Shown here: positions 55,563 through 64,000 of the stretch, one piece after another
How the letters are laid out: each line of letters starts with the position of its first letter
How positions within the stretch are numbered: the first letter of the stretch is position 1
NCBI RefSeq assembly: GCF_000711885.1
Contig: NZ_JONK01000005.1
Coordinates: 112,408 to 176,407, forward strand
Direction of reading: 5' to 3'
Length of the DNA: 64,000 nucleotides
Source: Chromobacterium haemolyticum DSM 19808
GTDB taxonomy: Bacteria > Pseudomonadota > Gammaproteobacteria > Burkholderiales > Chromobacteriaceae
Notes under the pieces: generated by a model
What the model saw: the letters and a program-made list of their open reading frames with translations, nothing else
Databases searched by the model: none
Told to the model about the DNA's origin: nothing
Program-made: the position numbers and the translations under genes

Positions 55563-56858
55563 ATGCCCACGCCTCATGCCGCCCGCCGCGCCCGCCTGCT
55601 GTCCGCCCTGGGCGACGCCGTCGCGGTGCTGCCCACCGCGCCGGAAGCGGTGCGCAACGCCGATAATTTCTATCCCTATCGCCCAGACAGCCATTTCCTG
55701 TACCTGACCGGCTTCCCCGAACCGGAAGCGGTGCTGGTCCTGGACGGCCGCAGCGGCAAGTCCATCCTGTTCTGCCGCGACAAGAATCCGGACATGGAAA
55801 TCTGGGAAGGCTTCCGCCACGGGCCGCAGGCTGCGGCCGAGGCTTTCGGCTTCGACGAGGCTTATCCCGTCGCAGAGCTGGACGCGCGGATGCTGGAGCT
55901 GCTGTCCGGCTGCGGCCGGCTGTGCTGGAGCCTGGGCCGCGACGCCAAGTTCGACGCGCGCGTCAACGGCTGGCTGGACAGCCTGCGCCAGCGCGCCTAC
56001 CACGGCGCGCCCGCGCCCAGCTGCTATGGCGACGTGCACGCGCTGCTGGACGAGATGCGCTTGATCAAGGACGACAGCGAGATTGCGCTGCTGCGCCGCG
56101 CCGGCGAGATTTCCGCCGCCGGCCATGTGCAGGCGATGCGCGCCACCCGGCCCGGCCTGCATGAATACCAGATCGAGGCCGAAATCCTGCACGCCTTCGT
56201 CAGCCGCGGCGCGCGCCAGCCCTCCTACGAGAGCATCGTCGCCGGCGGCGCCAATGCCTGCACTCTGCATTACTGCGCCAACAACGGCCTGCTGCGCGAT
56301 GGCGAGATGCTGTTGATCGACGCCGGCTGCGAGCTGGAAGGCTACGCCGGCGACATCACCCGCAGCTTCCCGATCAACGGCCGCTTCAGCGGCCCGCAGC
56401 GCGACGTCTACGAAGTGGTGCTGGCGGCGCAGACGGCGGCCATCGCCGCGCTGGGCCCCAATGTGCCCTGGAACGCGTCCGGCGACGCCGCGCTGGCGGT
56501 GCTGGCTCAGGGCATGCTGGACCTGGGGCTGCTGCAAGGCAGCGTGGACGGGGTGATCGAATCCGGCGCTTACCGTCAGTTCTACATGCACGGCATCGGG
56601 CATTTGATCGGCCTGGACGTGCACGATGTGGGCGCGCGCAAGCGCAACGGCCTGTGGCGCGCTTACCAGCCCGGCATGTGCGTGACGGTGGAGCCGGGCT
56701 TGTACATCCGCCCGGCGGACGGCGTGCCGGCGGCCTTGCACAATATCGGCGTGCGCATAGAGGACGATGTGCTGATTACCGAGCAGGGCTGCGAGGTCTA
56801 TACCGGCGGTGTGCCCAAGCAAATTGATCAGATCGAAGCGCTGATGAACGAGAATTGA
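55563..56858 (+). CDS. pepP: Xaa-Pro aminopeptidase
   Basis: 431 residues. An aminopeptidase-P N-terminal domain (DNFYPYRPDSHFLYLTGFPEPEAVLVL) precedes a pita-bread metalloprotease domain with the dinuclear-metal ligands in LIDAGCELEGYAGDITRSFP, MHGIGHLIGLDVHD, VTVEPGLYI and GVRIEDD. It removes N-terminal residues that precede proline. pepP directly upstream of ubiH is a conserved order in proteobacteria. Confidence 0.95.
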   Translation: MPTPHAARRARLLSALGDAVAVLPTAPEAVRNADNFYPYRPDSHFLYLTGFPEPEAVLVLDGRSGKSILFCRDKNPDMEIWEGFRHGPQAAAEAFGFDEAYPVAELDARMLELLSGCGRLCWSLGRDAKFDARVNGWLDSLRQRAYHGAPAPSCYGDVHALLDEMRLIKDDSEIALLRRAGEISAAGHVQAMRATRPGLHEYQIEAEILHAFVSRGARQPSYESIVAGGANACTLHYCANNGLLRDGEMLLIDAGCELEGYAGDITRSFPINGRFSGPQRDVYEVVLAAQTAAIAALGPNVPWNASGDAALAVLAQGMLDLGLLQGSVDGVIESGAYRQFYMHGIGHLIGLDVHDVGARKRNGLWRAYQPGMCVTVEPGLYIRPADGVPAALHNIGVRIEDDVLITEQGCEVYTGGVPKQIDQIEALMNEN

Positions 56859-56901
56859 GTATCCGGAGCCTGGATCCCGAGGAAACAGGAAGGAAGCAGA
56901 C

Positions 56902-58065
56902 ATGCAGCAACAGACAAATGAACATGCGGACGTGGTGATCATAGGCGGCGGTCCGGTGGGGGCGCTGGCCGCGCTGCGGCTGGCGCGCGCCGGCCGCGAG
57001 GTGACGCTGGTGGAGGCCCGAGGCCGCGACGAGGCGGTGCGCGACGCGCGCGCGCTGGCGCTGTCCTGGCACAGCCGCGAGCTGCTGCGCGAAGCCGGCG
57101 CCTGGCCGGAGGATTTGCCGGCGTCCTTGATCGACAGCGTGCACGTGTCGCAGCAAGGCGCTTGCGGCCGCACCCTGTTGCAAGGCGAGGATGTGGGCCT
57201 GCCGCACTTGGGCGCGGTGGTGGACTATCCGGCGCTGGTGGCGGCGCTGGGCGGCGCGCTGGAGCGCGCCGGCGTGCGCGTGCTGTGGCGCCACCGGGTA
57301 CGGACGGTCAAGAGCCTCAGTCATTACGCGGTGGTGACGGTGACGTCCGACGCCGGCGAGAGCGTGTTGACCTGCCGGCTGGCGGTGATGGCCGAAGGCG
57401 GCGCGCTGGCGGAAAGCCTGCCCGGCGTCAAGCGCCTGAGCCACGATTACCGCCAGTGCGCGGTGCTGGCCGAGGTGCGCACTGAATTGCCGCCCAAGGG
57501 CGTGGCCTATGAGCGCTTCGCCCATGACGGGCCGTTGGCCCTGTTGCCTCACGGCGACGCTTATATGTTGGTGTGGACCCGCAGCGCTGAGGACGCCGAC
57601 CGCTTGCAGGCGGCGGACGACGCCGAGGTGGCCGCTGCTTTGCAGCACGCCTTCGGCGAGCGCCAGGGCCGCATTCTGAGCGTGGGGCCGCGCGCGGCGT
57701 TCCCGCTGACGCTGAAGCAGCTCAACCGCGTGGTTAGCGGCCGGGTGGCGATGATAGGCAACGCCGCGCAAACCATGCACCCGGTGGCGGCGCAGGGCTT
57801 GAATCTGGGCCTGCGCGACGCCGCCGGCCTCAGCGAGGCGCTGGCGGGCGCGGCCGACCCCGGCGACGCCGCCGCGCTGGCGGCCTACGCCGCGTCGCGA
57901 CGGGTGGACAGCCACGCGGTGGTGGGTTTCACCCATGGTTTGATTAAATTATTCGATGGCCATCATCCGGTGGTCAGCGCCATGCGCAGCGTCGGCCTCA
58001 GCGCGCTGGACGCGCTGCCGCCGCTGCGGCGCAAGTTCGCCAGCCATCTCGTGTTCGGCGTGTGA
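56902..58065 (+). CDS. ubiH: Ubiquinone-biosynthesis FAD hydroxylase, UbiH-like
   Basis: 387 residues. Rossmann FAD motif VVIIGGGPVGALAALRLARAG, the DARALALSWHS segment of the UbiH/COQ6 family, and the closing MIGNAAQTMHPVAAQGLNLGLRDA motif. It hydroxylates the ubiquinone ring. GGAAGGA lies upstream. UbiH rather than UbiI or UbiF is chosen from position after pepP and the GN-A-A-x-T-x-HP form. Confidence 0.88.
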   Translation: MQQQTNEHADVVIIGGGPVGALAALRLARAGREVTLVEARGRDEAVRDARALALSWHSRELLREAGAWPEDLPASLIDSVHVSQQGACGRTLLQGEDVGLPHLGAVVDYPALVAALGGALERAGVRVLWRHRVRTVKSLSHYAVVTVTSDAGESVLTCRLAVMAEGGALAESLPGVKRLSHDYRQCAVLAEVRTELPPKGVAYERFAHDGPLALLPHGDAYMLVWTRSAEDADRLQAADDAEVAAALQHAFGERQGRILSVGPRAAFPLTLKQLNRVVSGRVAMIGNAAQTMHPVAAQGLNLGLRDAAGLSEALAGAADPGDAAALAAYAASRRVDSHAVVGFTHGLIKLFDGHHPVVSAMRSVGLSALDALPPLRRKFASHLVFGV

Positions 58066-58078
58066 TGGGAGAGCGAGC

Positions 58079-59230
58079 GTGAAAGCATGGCAGTACGATG
58101 TGATCGTCGTGGGCGGCGGCCTGGTGGGCGCCAGCCTGGCGCTGGCCTTGGACCGCGCCGGCAAGCGAGTGGCCTTGCTCGAAGGGCGGCCGCCTCGGCT
58201 CGATGGGCTGGAGCAGGGCTGGGACGCGCGCATCTACGCGGTAAGCCCGGCTAACCGCCGCTTCCTGGAGAGCCTGGACGCCTGGCCCGGCGCCGAGCGC
58301 CTGGGGGCGATTGAAGCGATGGACGTGCGGGGCGACGCCGGCGGCCGCATCCAGTTTGCCGCCAGCGACGCCGGCGAGCCGGCGCTGGCCTGGATTGCCG
58401 AAAACCGCTGGCTGCTGGCCGCGCTGTGGCGGCGTCTGGCGGCGTCCGGCGTTGATTGTCTGCCGGGGCTTAAGCCGCAGGCGCTGAGCGCCGCCGCGCT
58501 TAGCGCGGCATTGACGCTGGACGACGGCCGCCGGCTGAGCGCCGCGCTGCTGGTCGGCGCCGACGGCGCCAACTCCTGGGTGCGAGAGCAGGCCGGCCTG
58601 GCCGCCAGCGTCAAGCCTTACGGCCAGAGCGGGGTGGTGGCCAATTTCGACTGCGAACGCCCGCACGGCGGCGTGGCGCGGCAGTGGTTCACCGGCGGCG
58701 ACATCCTGGCCTGGCTGCCCATGGCCGGGAACCGAATTTCCATGGTGTGGTCAAGCTCTGATCCCGCGCGTTTGCTGGAGCTGCCTCCGGAGCAACTGGC
58801 GGAGACAGTGGCCGCCGCCGGAGGACGGGCGCTGGGCGAATTGGCCGTCATCACCCCCGCGGCGGCGTTCCCGTTGCGCTTGATCCAGCCGGAGCGAGTG
58901 GCGGCGGAGCGGGTGGTGCTGGTGGGCGACGCCGCCCACACGGTGCACCCCCTGGCCGGCCAGGGGGTGAATCTGGGCTTCCAGGACGCGGCGCAATTGG
59001 CCGCCTTGCTGGTCGGCGAGCGCGACGCCGGAGACTGGATGCTGCTGCGTCGTTACGAGCGCCAGCGGCGCGAAGCGGTAAAAACCATGCAGCTAGGCTG
59101 CGATGGCCTGTTTCAGCTGTTCCAGGCCAAGGCGCCCGGTTTGTCCTGGCTGCGCAATACCGGCTTGAACCTGACCAATTCCCTGAAGCCTTTGAAGCGG
59201 CAATTCGCTCGCCAGGCAATTGGCTACTGA
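58079..59230 (+). CDS. ubiI: Second UbiH/UbiI/VisC-family FAD monooxygenase
   Basis: 383 residues from GTG 58079, with GGGAGA six bases before it. FAD motif YDVIVVGGGLVGASLALALD, DARIYAVSPANRRFLES, and LVGDAAHTVHPLAGQGVNLGF. Tandem with ubiH, as visC/ubiI is in many gammaproteobacteria; assignment to UbiI versus UbiM or UbiF is not settled by sequence reading. It lies 13 bases from ubiH, so the two are one transcript. Confidence 0.82.
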   Translation: MKAWQYDVIVVGGGLVGASLALALDRAGKRVALLEGRPPRLDGLEQGWDARIYAVSPANRRFLESLDAWPGAERLGAIEAMDVRGDAGGRIQFAASDAGEPALAWIAENRWLLAALWRRLAASGVDCLPGLKPQALSAAALSAALTLDDGRRLSAALLVGADGANSWVREQAGLAASVKPYGQSGVVANFDCERPHGGVARQWFTGGDILAWLPMAGNRISMVWSSSDPARLLELPPEQLAETVAAAGGRALGELAVITPAAAFPLRLIQPERVAAERVVLVGDAAHTVHPLAGQGVNLGFQDAAQLAALLVGERDAGDWMLLRRYERQRREAVKTMQLGCDGLFQLFQAKAPGLSWLRNTGLNLTNSLKPLKRQFARQAIGY

Positions 59231-59254
59231 ACCTTCCCTTGAGGATAAAGATTG

Positions 59255-59989
59255 ATGAAGAAGAACCTGAAGTCCCTGGCGCTGGGCGCCTCCCTGATGA
59301 TGGCGCTGGCCGCTTGCTCGCAAGCCGCCGGCAGCGGCAATGCCGGCGATGTGAAGAAGGCGTTTGAAGGCCGCTTCCCCGGCAAACCGGTCAAGGCGGT
59401 GACCGCCACGCCGGTGAAGGGCATCTACGAGGTGGTGGTGGACAATAAGCAGGTGGTGTACACCAATGCGGACGCCAGCTATCTCTTCGTCGGCGATCTG
59501 ATCGATGCGGTGAAGAAGGAAAGCCTGACCGAGAAGAAAATGGCCGAGCTGAACAAAGTGGACTTCAAGGCTCTGCCGTTCGAATACGCGTTGAAGGAAG
59601 TGCGCGGCAAGGGCGAGCGCAAGCTGGCGGTGTTCTCCGACCCGGACTGCCCGTTCTGCAAGAAGCTGGAGCGCGAAGGCCTGAAGAATCTGGACAACGT
59701 CACCATCTACACCTTCCTCTACCCCTTGACCCAACTGCACCCGGACGCGATGCGCAAGTCCAAGCAGATCTGGTGCTCGCCCGACAAAGTGGCGGCCTGG
59801 TCCGGCTTCATGCGCGATGGCAAGCCACTGACTGGTCCGGACAATTGCGACACTCCGCTGGAAAAGATTCAGCAACTGGGCGAGAAGCTCGGCATCACCG
59901 GCACGCCGGGCCTGATCTTCGCCAACGGCCAGCTGGTGCCGGGCGCGATAGATGCCGACGATATCGAGAAGCTGCTCAACGCCAAGTGA
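59255..59989 (+). CDS. dsbC: Thiol:disulfide isomerase DsbC
   Basis: 244 residues from ATG 59255 (GAGGA site). The leader ends in LAAC, a plausible lipobox, so it may be a lipoprotein instead of the soluble E. coli form. The N-terminal dimerisation domain (~25-85) is followed by a thioredoxin fold with the active site CPFC in FSDPDCPFCKKLE and the cis-Pro loop GITGTPGLIFANG. A second Cys pair (IWCS, DNCD) matches DsbC. It repairs disulfides in the periplasm, useful for the Cys-rich secreted proteases here. Confidence 0.93.
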   Translation: MKKNLKSLALGASLMMALAACSQAAGSGNAGDVKKAFEGRFPGKPVKAVTATPVKGIYEVVVDNKQVVYTNADASYLFVGDLIDAVKKESLTEKKMAELNKVDFKALPFEYALKEVRGKGERKLAVFSDPDCPFCKKLEREGLKNLDNVTIYTFLYPLTQLHPDAMRKSKQIWCSPDKVAAWSGFMRDGKPLTGPDNCDTPLEKIQQLGEKLGITGTPGLIFANGQLVPGAIDADDIEKLLNAK

Positions 59990-60085
59990 GCGCATGAAGA
60001 CATGCGCCGCTAAGCGATTTGCCACGGCCTGTTCCTGCGTCCACGCGACGCCGGCTCAGGCCGTTGCCGCGCCTGGAGCGCGGCG

Positions 60086-60811
60086 ATGACGGCGCGGCTG
60101 GGCTGGGAGGCGCGCTGGCGGGGCCTGTCCAACGGCGACCGCGTCTTGCTGGGCCTGTCGTTTTCGCTGGCCGTGCATAGCCTGGCTTTTTTCGTTCCGT
60201 GGCCGGTGGGCGGCGCGCACGGCGAACCGGCGGGACTGAGCGTGCGCCTGACGGCGGGGAAGCCGGCGGACAGGCCGCCGCCGCGGCTGGAGCCGGCCGC
60301 CGCGCCGCCGGCATGGACCGCGCCGCGGGCGGAGCAGACCTTGCCGGAGGCGGCGCTTGAGGCGGAACCAGAGCCGGCGCCTAGACCGAGTGCCTCGGCG
60401 CCCGCCGCCGAGCTTCCCGCCGCGGCGTCGGCGCCCCTTGCGGAAGCCGCGCAGCCGGGGGACGAACTGCCGCAGCGTCTGGGCTTGGACCTGTACTATC
60501 CGGCCAGCCAGCTGGAGCAACTGGCCGTGCCGCTGCAGCCGATCGAACTGCCTGAACTGGCCGATTTGACGGGGGGGGCGATCCGGATCGAATTGCGCGT
60601 CTATATCAATGAACGGGGCGAAGTGGATGCGGTGCAATGGGTCAGCGCCCAGCCGGCCGGCAGCGAACAGCCCTTGCTCAAGCATTTTAGTCAGGCGGTG
60701 TTTTCACCCGCGCGCAAGGACGGCATCGCGGTGAAGAGCTATAAACGTATTTTGATCGAGTCCGAATCTGGCGACGGAACGGCTTCGCCGCCGCAGCCTG
60801 GACAGCGCTGA
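60086..60811 (+). CDS. TonB-like protein with Pro/Ala-rich linker
   Basis: 241 residues. One N-terminal membrane anchor (VLLGLSFSLAVHSLAFFVPW), a long Pro/Ala/Glu-rich periplasmic spacer (~60-140), and a small C-terminal alpha/beta domain (~165-225, IRIELRVYINERGEVDAVQW...AVFSPARKDGIAVKSYKRI) like TonB C-domains. No exbB/exbD or TonB-dependent receptor is near, and the canonical YP motif is absent. It may be a TonB paralogue or a periplasm-spanning adaptor. Confidence 0.75.
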   Translation: MTARLGWEARWRGLSNGDRVLLGLSFSLAVHSLAFFVPWPVGGAHGEPAGLSVRLTAGKPADRPPPRLEPAAAPPAWTAPRAEQTLPEAALEAEPEPAPRPSASAPAAELPAAASAPLAEAAQPGDELPQRLGLDLYYPASQLEQLAVPLQPIELPELADLTGGAIRIELRVYINERGEVDAVQWVSAQPAGSEQPLLKHFSQAVFSPARKDGIAVKSYKRILIESESGDGTASPPQPGQR

Positions 60812-60940
60812 CGGCGTGGGCCTGCGGGCTGACCGCAGCGCGGGTTCGTGGTAAATTCCGCTCTCCGGCACTGGCTGCCGGCGGCTAACATCTCCAATCA
60901 GGGGCGCACCAACGTCCCGGTCTTCAACAAAGGAATTCCC

Positions 60941-61201
60941 ATGTCTGATCTACAGACTCTGTTCACCCAGGCCCAGGCCGATGTCAAGACCCTGTCCGAG
61001 CGTCCGGACAACCAGACTCTGTTGCAACTGTACGCGCTGTTCAAACAGGCGACCGAAGGCGACGCTACCGGTGAACGCCCGGGCATGATGGACTTCATCA
61101 ACCGCGCCAAGTTCGACGCCTGGGAAAAGCTGAAGGGCAAGGGCAGCGACGAGGCCAAGCAGGAATACGTGGACGTGGTGAAGCGCCTGCTGGAAGAGTA
61201 A
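60941..61201 (+). CDS. Acyl-CoA-binding protein (ACBP)
   Basis: 86 residues from ATG 60941 with an AAAGGAATT site. Classic ACBP four-helix protein: LFTQAQADVKTLSERPDNQTLLQLYALFKQATEGD, then RPGMMDFINRAKFDAWEKLKG and AKQEYVDVVKRLLEE. It binds medium- and long-chain acyl-CoA in the cytoplasm. ACBPs are common in eukaryotes and scattered in bacteria, including betaproteobacteria. Confidence 0.96.
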   Translation: MSDLQTLFTQAQADVKTLSERPDNQTLLQLYALFKQATEGDATGERPGMMDFINRAKFDAWEKLKGKGSDEAKQEYVDVVKRLLEE

Positions 61202-61221
61202 GCCGGCCGCGGCCGACCCCT

Positions 61222-61265
61222 GCCGCCGAAACGGCGCGCCTGCGGGCGGCGCCGTTTTCGGCGGC
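61222..61265 (+). terminator. Long hairpin after the ACBP gene
   Basis: GCCGCCGAAACGGCGC (61222-61237) pairs with GCGCCGTTTTCGGCGGC (61249-61265) with one bulged base. There is no U-tract right after it, so termination strength is uncertain. Confidence 0.6.
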
Positions 61266-61297
61266 GAACCGGCACCAAACTAGCGTGCCGATTTTTT

Positions 61298-61437
61298 TAG
61301 AACCTGTTCAAAGTCTGCAGAGCGTTGCCGATACGGCGAGCGTGTTTTCGAAACGCTCATGCGCCGTCGGCGCAATCCGCTATTTCCGCCGCAGCGCCTT
61401 GTCTCGCCCTTGCCCGCGAGGCTTTGAACAGGCTCTA
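61298..61437 (-). repeat. Dispersed TA-bounded repeat, copy M (full length)
   Basis: 140 bases, TAGAACCTGTTCAAAGTCTG to GCTTTGAACAGGCTCTA. Both ends carry the CAAAGTC type. It begins at the TA closing a run of seven T, similar to copy C. The interior is diverged (AACGCTCATGCGCCGTCGGC). Confidence 0.88.
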
Positions 61438-61504
61438 TAGTTGTCTGACTGTTGATGAGCAGTGCGGCGGTATGGTTTTTCAATCAAGTGAAGCGTTGGC
61501 CAAG

Positions 61505-61993
61505 ATGAAGAGAGTCTTTTGCTTGCTGGTTTTCGTCCTGCTGGCGCAAGCGTGCCGGGCGGGCGACGACCCGGTTTTGCTGGTGGTGTCGGGCAAGATC
61601 AGCCATTTCACCGATTCGGCGCGCGGCGTGTACGAATTCCGCGAAAGCGCGCTGATGGCCTTGCCGCAAACCTCGCTGGTCACCGCCACCAGCTGGACGC
61701 CCAAGGCGACTTTCAGCGGGCCGCTGGTGCGGGACATCCTCAATAAAGTGGGCGCCTACGGCCATCAGGCCCAGTTTGTGGCGCTCAACGACTATACCTA
61801 TTCCATTCCTATCGGCGAGCTGGTCAAGTACCGCGCCATCCTCGCGCGCCGCTTCAACCAGCAGCCGATGAACGTGGCCCGTTACGGCCCGTTGTGGCTG
61901 ATGTATCCGCTGGAGCAGATGCCGGATTCGGCCAAGGGGCCGGCCTTGGACGCCAAGCTGATCTGGCAGATAGACGGTTTGGTGGTGAACTGA
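61505..61993 (+). CDS. Periplasmic molybdopterin-oxidoreductase-fold protein lacking the metal-ligand Cys
   Basis: 162 residues with signal peptide MKRVFCLLVFVLLAQACRAG. The fold markers LVTATSWTPKATFSGPLVRDILNKVG, then ALNDYTYSIPI and GPLWLMYPLEQ are those of small SUOX/oxidoreductase-molybdopterin-binding proteins. The mature protein contains no cysteine, so it cannot bind Moco in the sulfite-oxidase manner. Its stop overlaps the start of a hybrid histidine kinase (TGATG). I infer a periplasmic ligand-sensing partner for that kinase. Confidence 0.82.
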   Translation: MKRVFCLLVFVLLAQACRAGDDPVLLVVSGKISHFTDSARGVYEFRESALMALPQTSLVTATSWTPKATFSGPLVRDILNKVGAYGHQAQFVALNDYTYSIPIGELVKYRAILARRFNQQPMNVARYGPLWLMYPLEQMPDSAKGPALDAKLIWQIDGLVVN

Positions 61994-63795
61994 TGAACCA
62001 GGACAATCAAGCGTCGTCCGGCGTGGAGCCGGGCTGGGCCGGCCGCCTGCGGCGGCTCATTTCCGGATGGGGCGGCTGGCCGGAAGGCCGGCGCATGCTG
62101 TGGGTGGGCCTGCTGGTGCTGATCACCGCCGCCGGCGGCATGTATTACAGCATCAGCCAGCTGGGCAAGGTCAACTCGGTGGCCAACAGCAGCGAGGATT
62201 TGTATTGGTCGGTGGCGCAATTCCAGCTGGAAATGGAGCGCGCCAAGTCCGCGCTGGTGGGTTTCCAGGCCGGTCGCATCACGCAAGACGAGCTGTTGCG
62301 GCGCTTGGAAGTGGCCAGCAGTCGTTTCCATGTGTTTTCCGAACCGGCGCCGGTGCGGGTGCAGATGTTGCTGCGCCAGGTGAAGGGTTTCGACACCCTG
62401 GTGGCGGATTACCAGCAATTGTTCAACGACCCTGCTTTCAGCCACCCCGCGCTGGCCTCGGTGCCGGCGCTGCTGGAACGCATCGACCTGCTGCGGCCGC
62501 AACTGATGGCCTTCGCGGTGGAGGCGAGGGTGGCGGAGGTGAAAAGCCGCACCGAGCGGCTAGAGGACCTGGACCGACAGCGCAGCAATGTGCTGTATCT
62601 GCAGTCGGTGTTGTGGGGCGTGATCTGCGCGGTGATTCTGCTGCTGTCGCGCTACAGCTCGGTCAAGCGTCTGGCCAGCGCCAAGCAGGCCTTGCTGGAG
62701 AAGGAGCAGTCCGCGCACCAGGCCACGGTGGCGATGGAACTGGACCGCACCACCTTCCTGGCCACGCTGAGCCATGAGATCCGTTCCCCCTTGCAGTCGA
62801 TGCAGGTATGCATCGAATTGCTGGAGCCGGTGGCGGACGGCCAGAAAACCGCGCGCACCGCCCTGCAGCGCTTGAAGACCAGCGTGTCGCATTTATCCGC
62901 CCAGGTGCACGACATCATGGATATCAGCGCCATCCGCAATATGAAGCTGCGGATGAATCCGCAGCCGATGCCGCTGGCCGAGGTGCTGCAAGCCACCATG
63001 GACGTGATGCGGCCCTTGGCCGACGCCAAGGGGCTGGCGCTGAATTACCAGGCCGGCCCGCTGCCGGCGACGGTGCTGCTGGACGAGGTGAGGCTGCGTC
63101 AGGTCGTGGGCAATCTGGTGTCCAACGCCATCCGCTACACCGATAGCGGCTCGGTCACGGTCAGCGTGTCCTGCCTGCGCGCCACCGGGCATCACGAGCT
63201 GGTGCTGCAAGTGCGCGACACCGGGGTGGGCATTCCGCCGGAGTACCAGCAGCGTATTTTTCAGCCTTTCATCCAGGGCAAGCATAGACGCGCCGGCAGC
63301 TGCGGGCTGGGTCTGTCCATCGTCAAGGAGCTGGTCAATCTGTTTGGCGGCTGCATCGCGCTGGACAGCGCCGAGGGCAAGGGCGCCTGCTTCACCGTGC
63401 GCATACCGGTGCAGGCGGCGGAGACGCCGGGCTCGCAGTCGGTGCTGATCGTGGACGACGACGCCGACATTCGCGACACCCTGGCCGAGTTGCTGCAGCG
63501 CGACGGCTATCAGGTGGCCACCGCGGAGACGGCGGCCTTGGCGGAACGGGCGCTGGAGCAAGCCGATTTCGACGCTGTGCTGCTAGACATGCACCTGGGG
63601 GCGGATAGCGGCTACCAGGTGGCGGAGCGGGCCTGGAACGGCCAACGCGCCGAGCATACCGCCGTTGTCGGGATGAGCGCTTATCCGGAGGCCTTTGACG
63701 ATCCGCGCGCGAGCCGCTTCGCCGGCATCCTGGCCAAGCCCTTCGACGCCGGTCAATTGCGGCAGATGCTGGCCGTGGTCAGCAAGCGGGCCTGA
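61993..63795 (+). CDS. Hybrid sensor histidine kinase with C-terminal receiver
   Basis: 600 residues. Two membrane helices (~35-55 and ~210-232) flank a periplasmic helical sensor of about 155 residues. HisKA: FLATLSHEIRSPLQSM with phospho-His261. HATPase: NLVSNAIRYTDSG, VRDTGVGIPPEYQQRIFQPF and CGLGLSIVKELVNLFGG. Receiver domain (~480-595): LIVDDDADIRDT and VLLDMHLGADSG with phospho-Asp532, then the conserved Lys in ILAKPFD. No HPt or output regulator is adjacent. Confidence 0.94.
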   Translation: MNQDNQASSGVEPGWAGRLRRLISGWGGWPEGRRMLWVGLLVLITAAGGMYYSISQLGKVNSVANSSEDLYWSVAQFQLEMERAKSALVGFQAGRITQDELLRRLEVASSRFHVFSEPAPVRVQMLLRQVKGFDTLVADYQQLFNDPAFSHPALASVPALLERIDLLRPQLMAFAVEARVAEVKSRTERLEDLDRQRSNVLYLQSVLWGVICAVILLLSRYSSVKRLASAKQALLEKEQSAHQATVAMELDRTTFLATLSHEIRSPLQSMQVCIELLEPVADGQKTARTALQRLKTSVSHLSAQVHDIMDISAIRNMKLRMNPQPMPLAEVLQATMDVMRPLADAKGLALNYQAGPLPATVLLDEVRLRQVVGNLVSNAIRYTDSGSVTVSVSCLRATGHHELVLQVRDTGVGIPPEYQQRIFQPFIQGKHRRAGSCGLGLSIVKELVNLFGGCIALDSAEGKGACFTVRIPVQAAETPGSQSVLIVDDDADIRDTLAELLQRDGYQVATAETAALAERALEQADFDAVLLDMHLGADSGYQVAERAWNGQRAEHTAVVGMSAYPEAFDDPRASRFAGILAKPFDAGQLRQMLAVVSKRA

Positions 63796-63808
63796 CCCGC
63801 GTCGCGCA

Positions 63809-63839
63809 AAAAAGCCCTGGATGACCTCCAGGGCTTTTT
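63809..63839 (+). terminator. Terminator of the kinase operon
   Basis: AAAAAGCCCTGG (63809-63820), loop ATGACCT, CCAGGGCTTTTT (63828-63839). A- and T-tracts on both sides make it bidirectional in principle. Confidence 0.92.
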
Positions 63840-63866
63840 CAATGCCGCGCCGCGGCGATAGTGAAC

Positions 63867-64000
63867 CGCTGCCTATTCAACATCTCGCGAGCCAAGGCGA
63901 GACAAGCGAAAACCGCTGAGAAAGCGGAGTGTGCACACGGTACATGAGCATTTTGAGCTTGTACTCACCGCGCAACGCTTCACGACGCGCAGCAAACTTT
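63867..64000 (+). repeat. Dispersed TA-bounded repeat, copy N (cut by window end)
   Basis: 134 bases visible. Left end worn (GCCTATTCAACATCTCGCG); interior matches the consensus (AACCGCTGAGAAAGCGG, CACACGGTACATGAGCAT). The right end runs off the window at GCAGCAAACTTT. Confidence 0.88.

Overview
The window is about 64 kb of a GC-rich betaproteobacterial chromosome. It most likely comes from a Chromobacterium species that is not C. violaceum itself. The phenylalanine hydroxylase (24890-25783) has the same length as the well-studied C. violaceum enzyme and its iron ligands at the same positions (H138, H143, E184). The wider gene set (LysM35 peptidase, kexin-like protease with partner, queC/D/E, DUF692/DUF2063, pepP-ubiH) also fits Neisseriales. 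Species is an inference; only the genus-level match is strong.

Layout. Bases 1-8.6 kb look like an integrated island. They are visibly less GC-rich than the rest, carry a T6SS spike gene (vgrG), a lipase-type effector and a Tli4-like immunity protein, and end in a tyrosine integrase beside the 3' end of a tRNA-Leu(UAG) gene. The left end of the island lies outside the window. From 8.8 to 24 kb there are housekeeping and secreted functions: a YccA-type membrane protein, a kexin-like serine protease with its probable chaperone, a chemotaxis receptor, pta, a Rieske oxygenase, two tandem EamA exporters, a ClbS/DfsB-like protein and tex. From 24 to 30 kb lie an Lrp regulator divergent from phhA and an FbpABC ferric iron importer behind a candidate Fur box. 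From 30 to 38 kb lie a PilZ-like gene, serB, a bufferin-type cluster (two DUF2282 precursors, DUF692 enzyme, DUF2063 partner, DoxX) and a preQ0 operon (queC, a three-domain queD, queE). From 38 to 43 kb lie an aspzincin protease, dcuC, two DUF5610 genes with matching sigma-28 promoters, and glpQ. From 43 to 55.5 kb a complete divergent myo-inositol regulon is found: RpiR regulator and two dehydrogenases on the minus strand; a binding protein, permease, ATPase and iolC-iolD-iolE-iolB on the plus strand. From 55.5 to 64 kb lie pepP, two ubiquinone hydroxylases, dsbC, a TonB-like protein, an acyl-CoA-binding protein, and a Moco-fold protein paired with a hybrid histidine kinase.

The strongest unexplained signal is a dispersed intergenic repeat of about 140-150 bp. 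I count 14 copies or fragments between 12.4 kb and the end, in both orientations. Each full copy has about 20-bp terminal inverted repeats bounded by TA and an internal ATGTAC/GTACAT hairpin. At least seven copies abut a gene so exactly that the repeat's end forms its stop codon, and one copy ends two convergent genes at once. This looks like a MITE with a TA target that has settled at stop codons and may have become a shared 3' end.

All functional statements come from reading the translated sequences and recalling protein families. No database search was possible.
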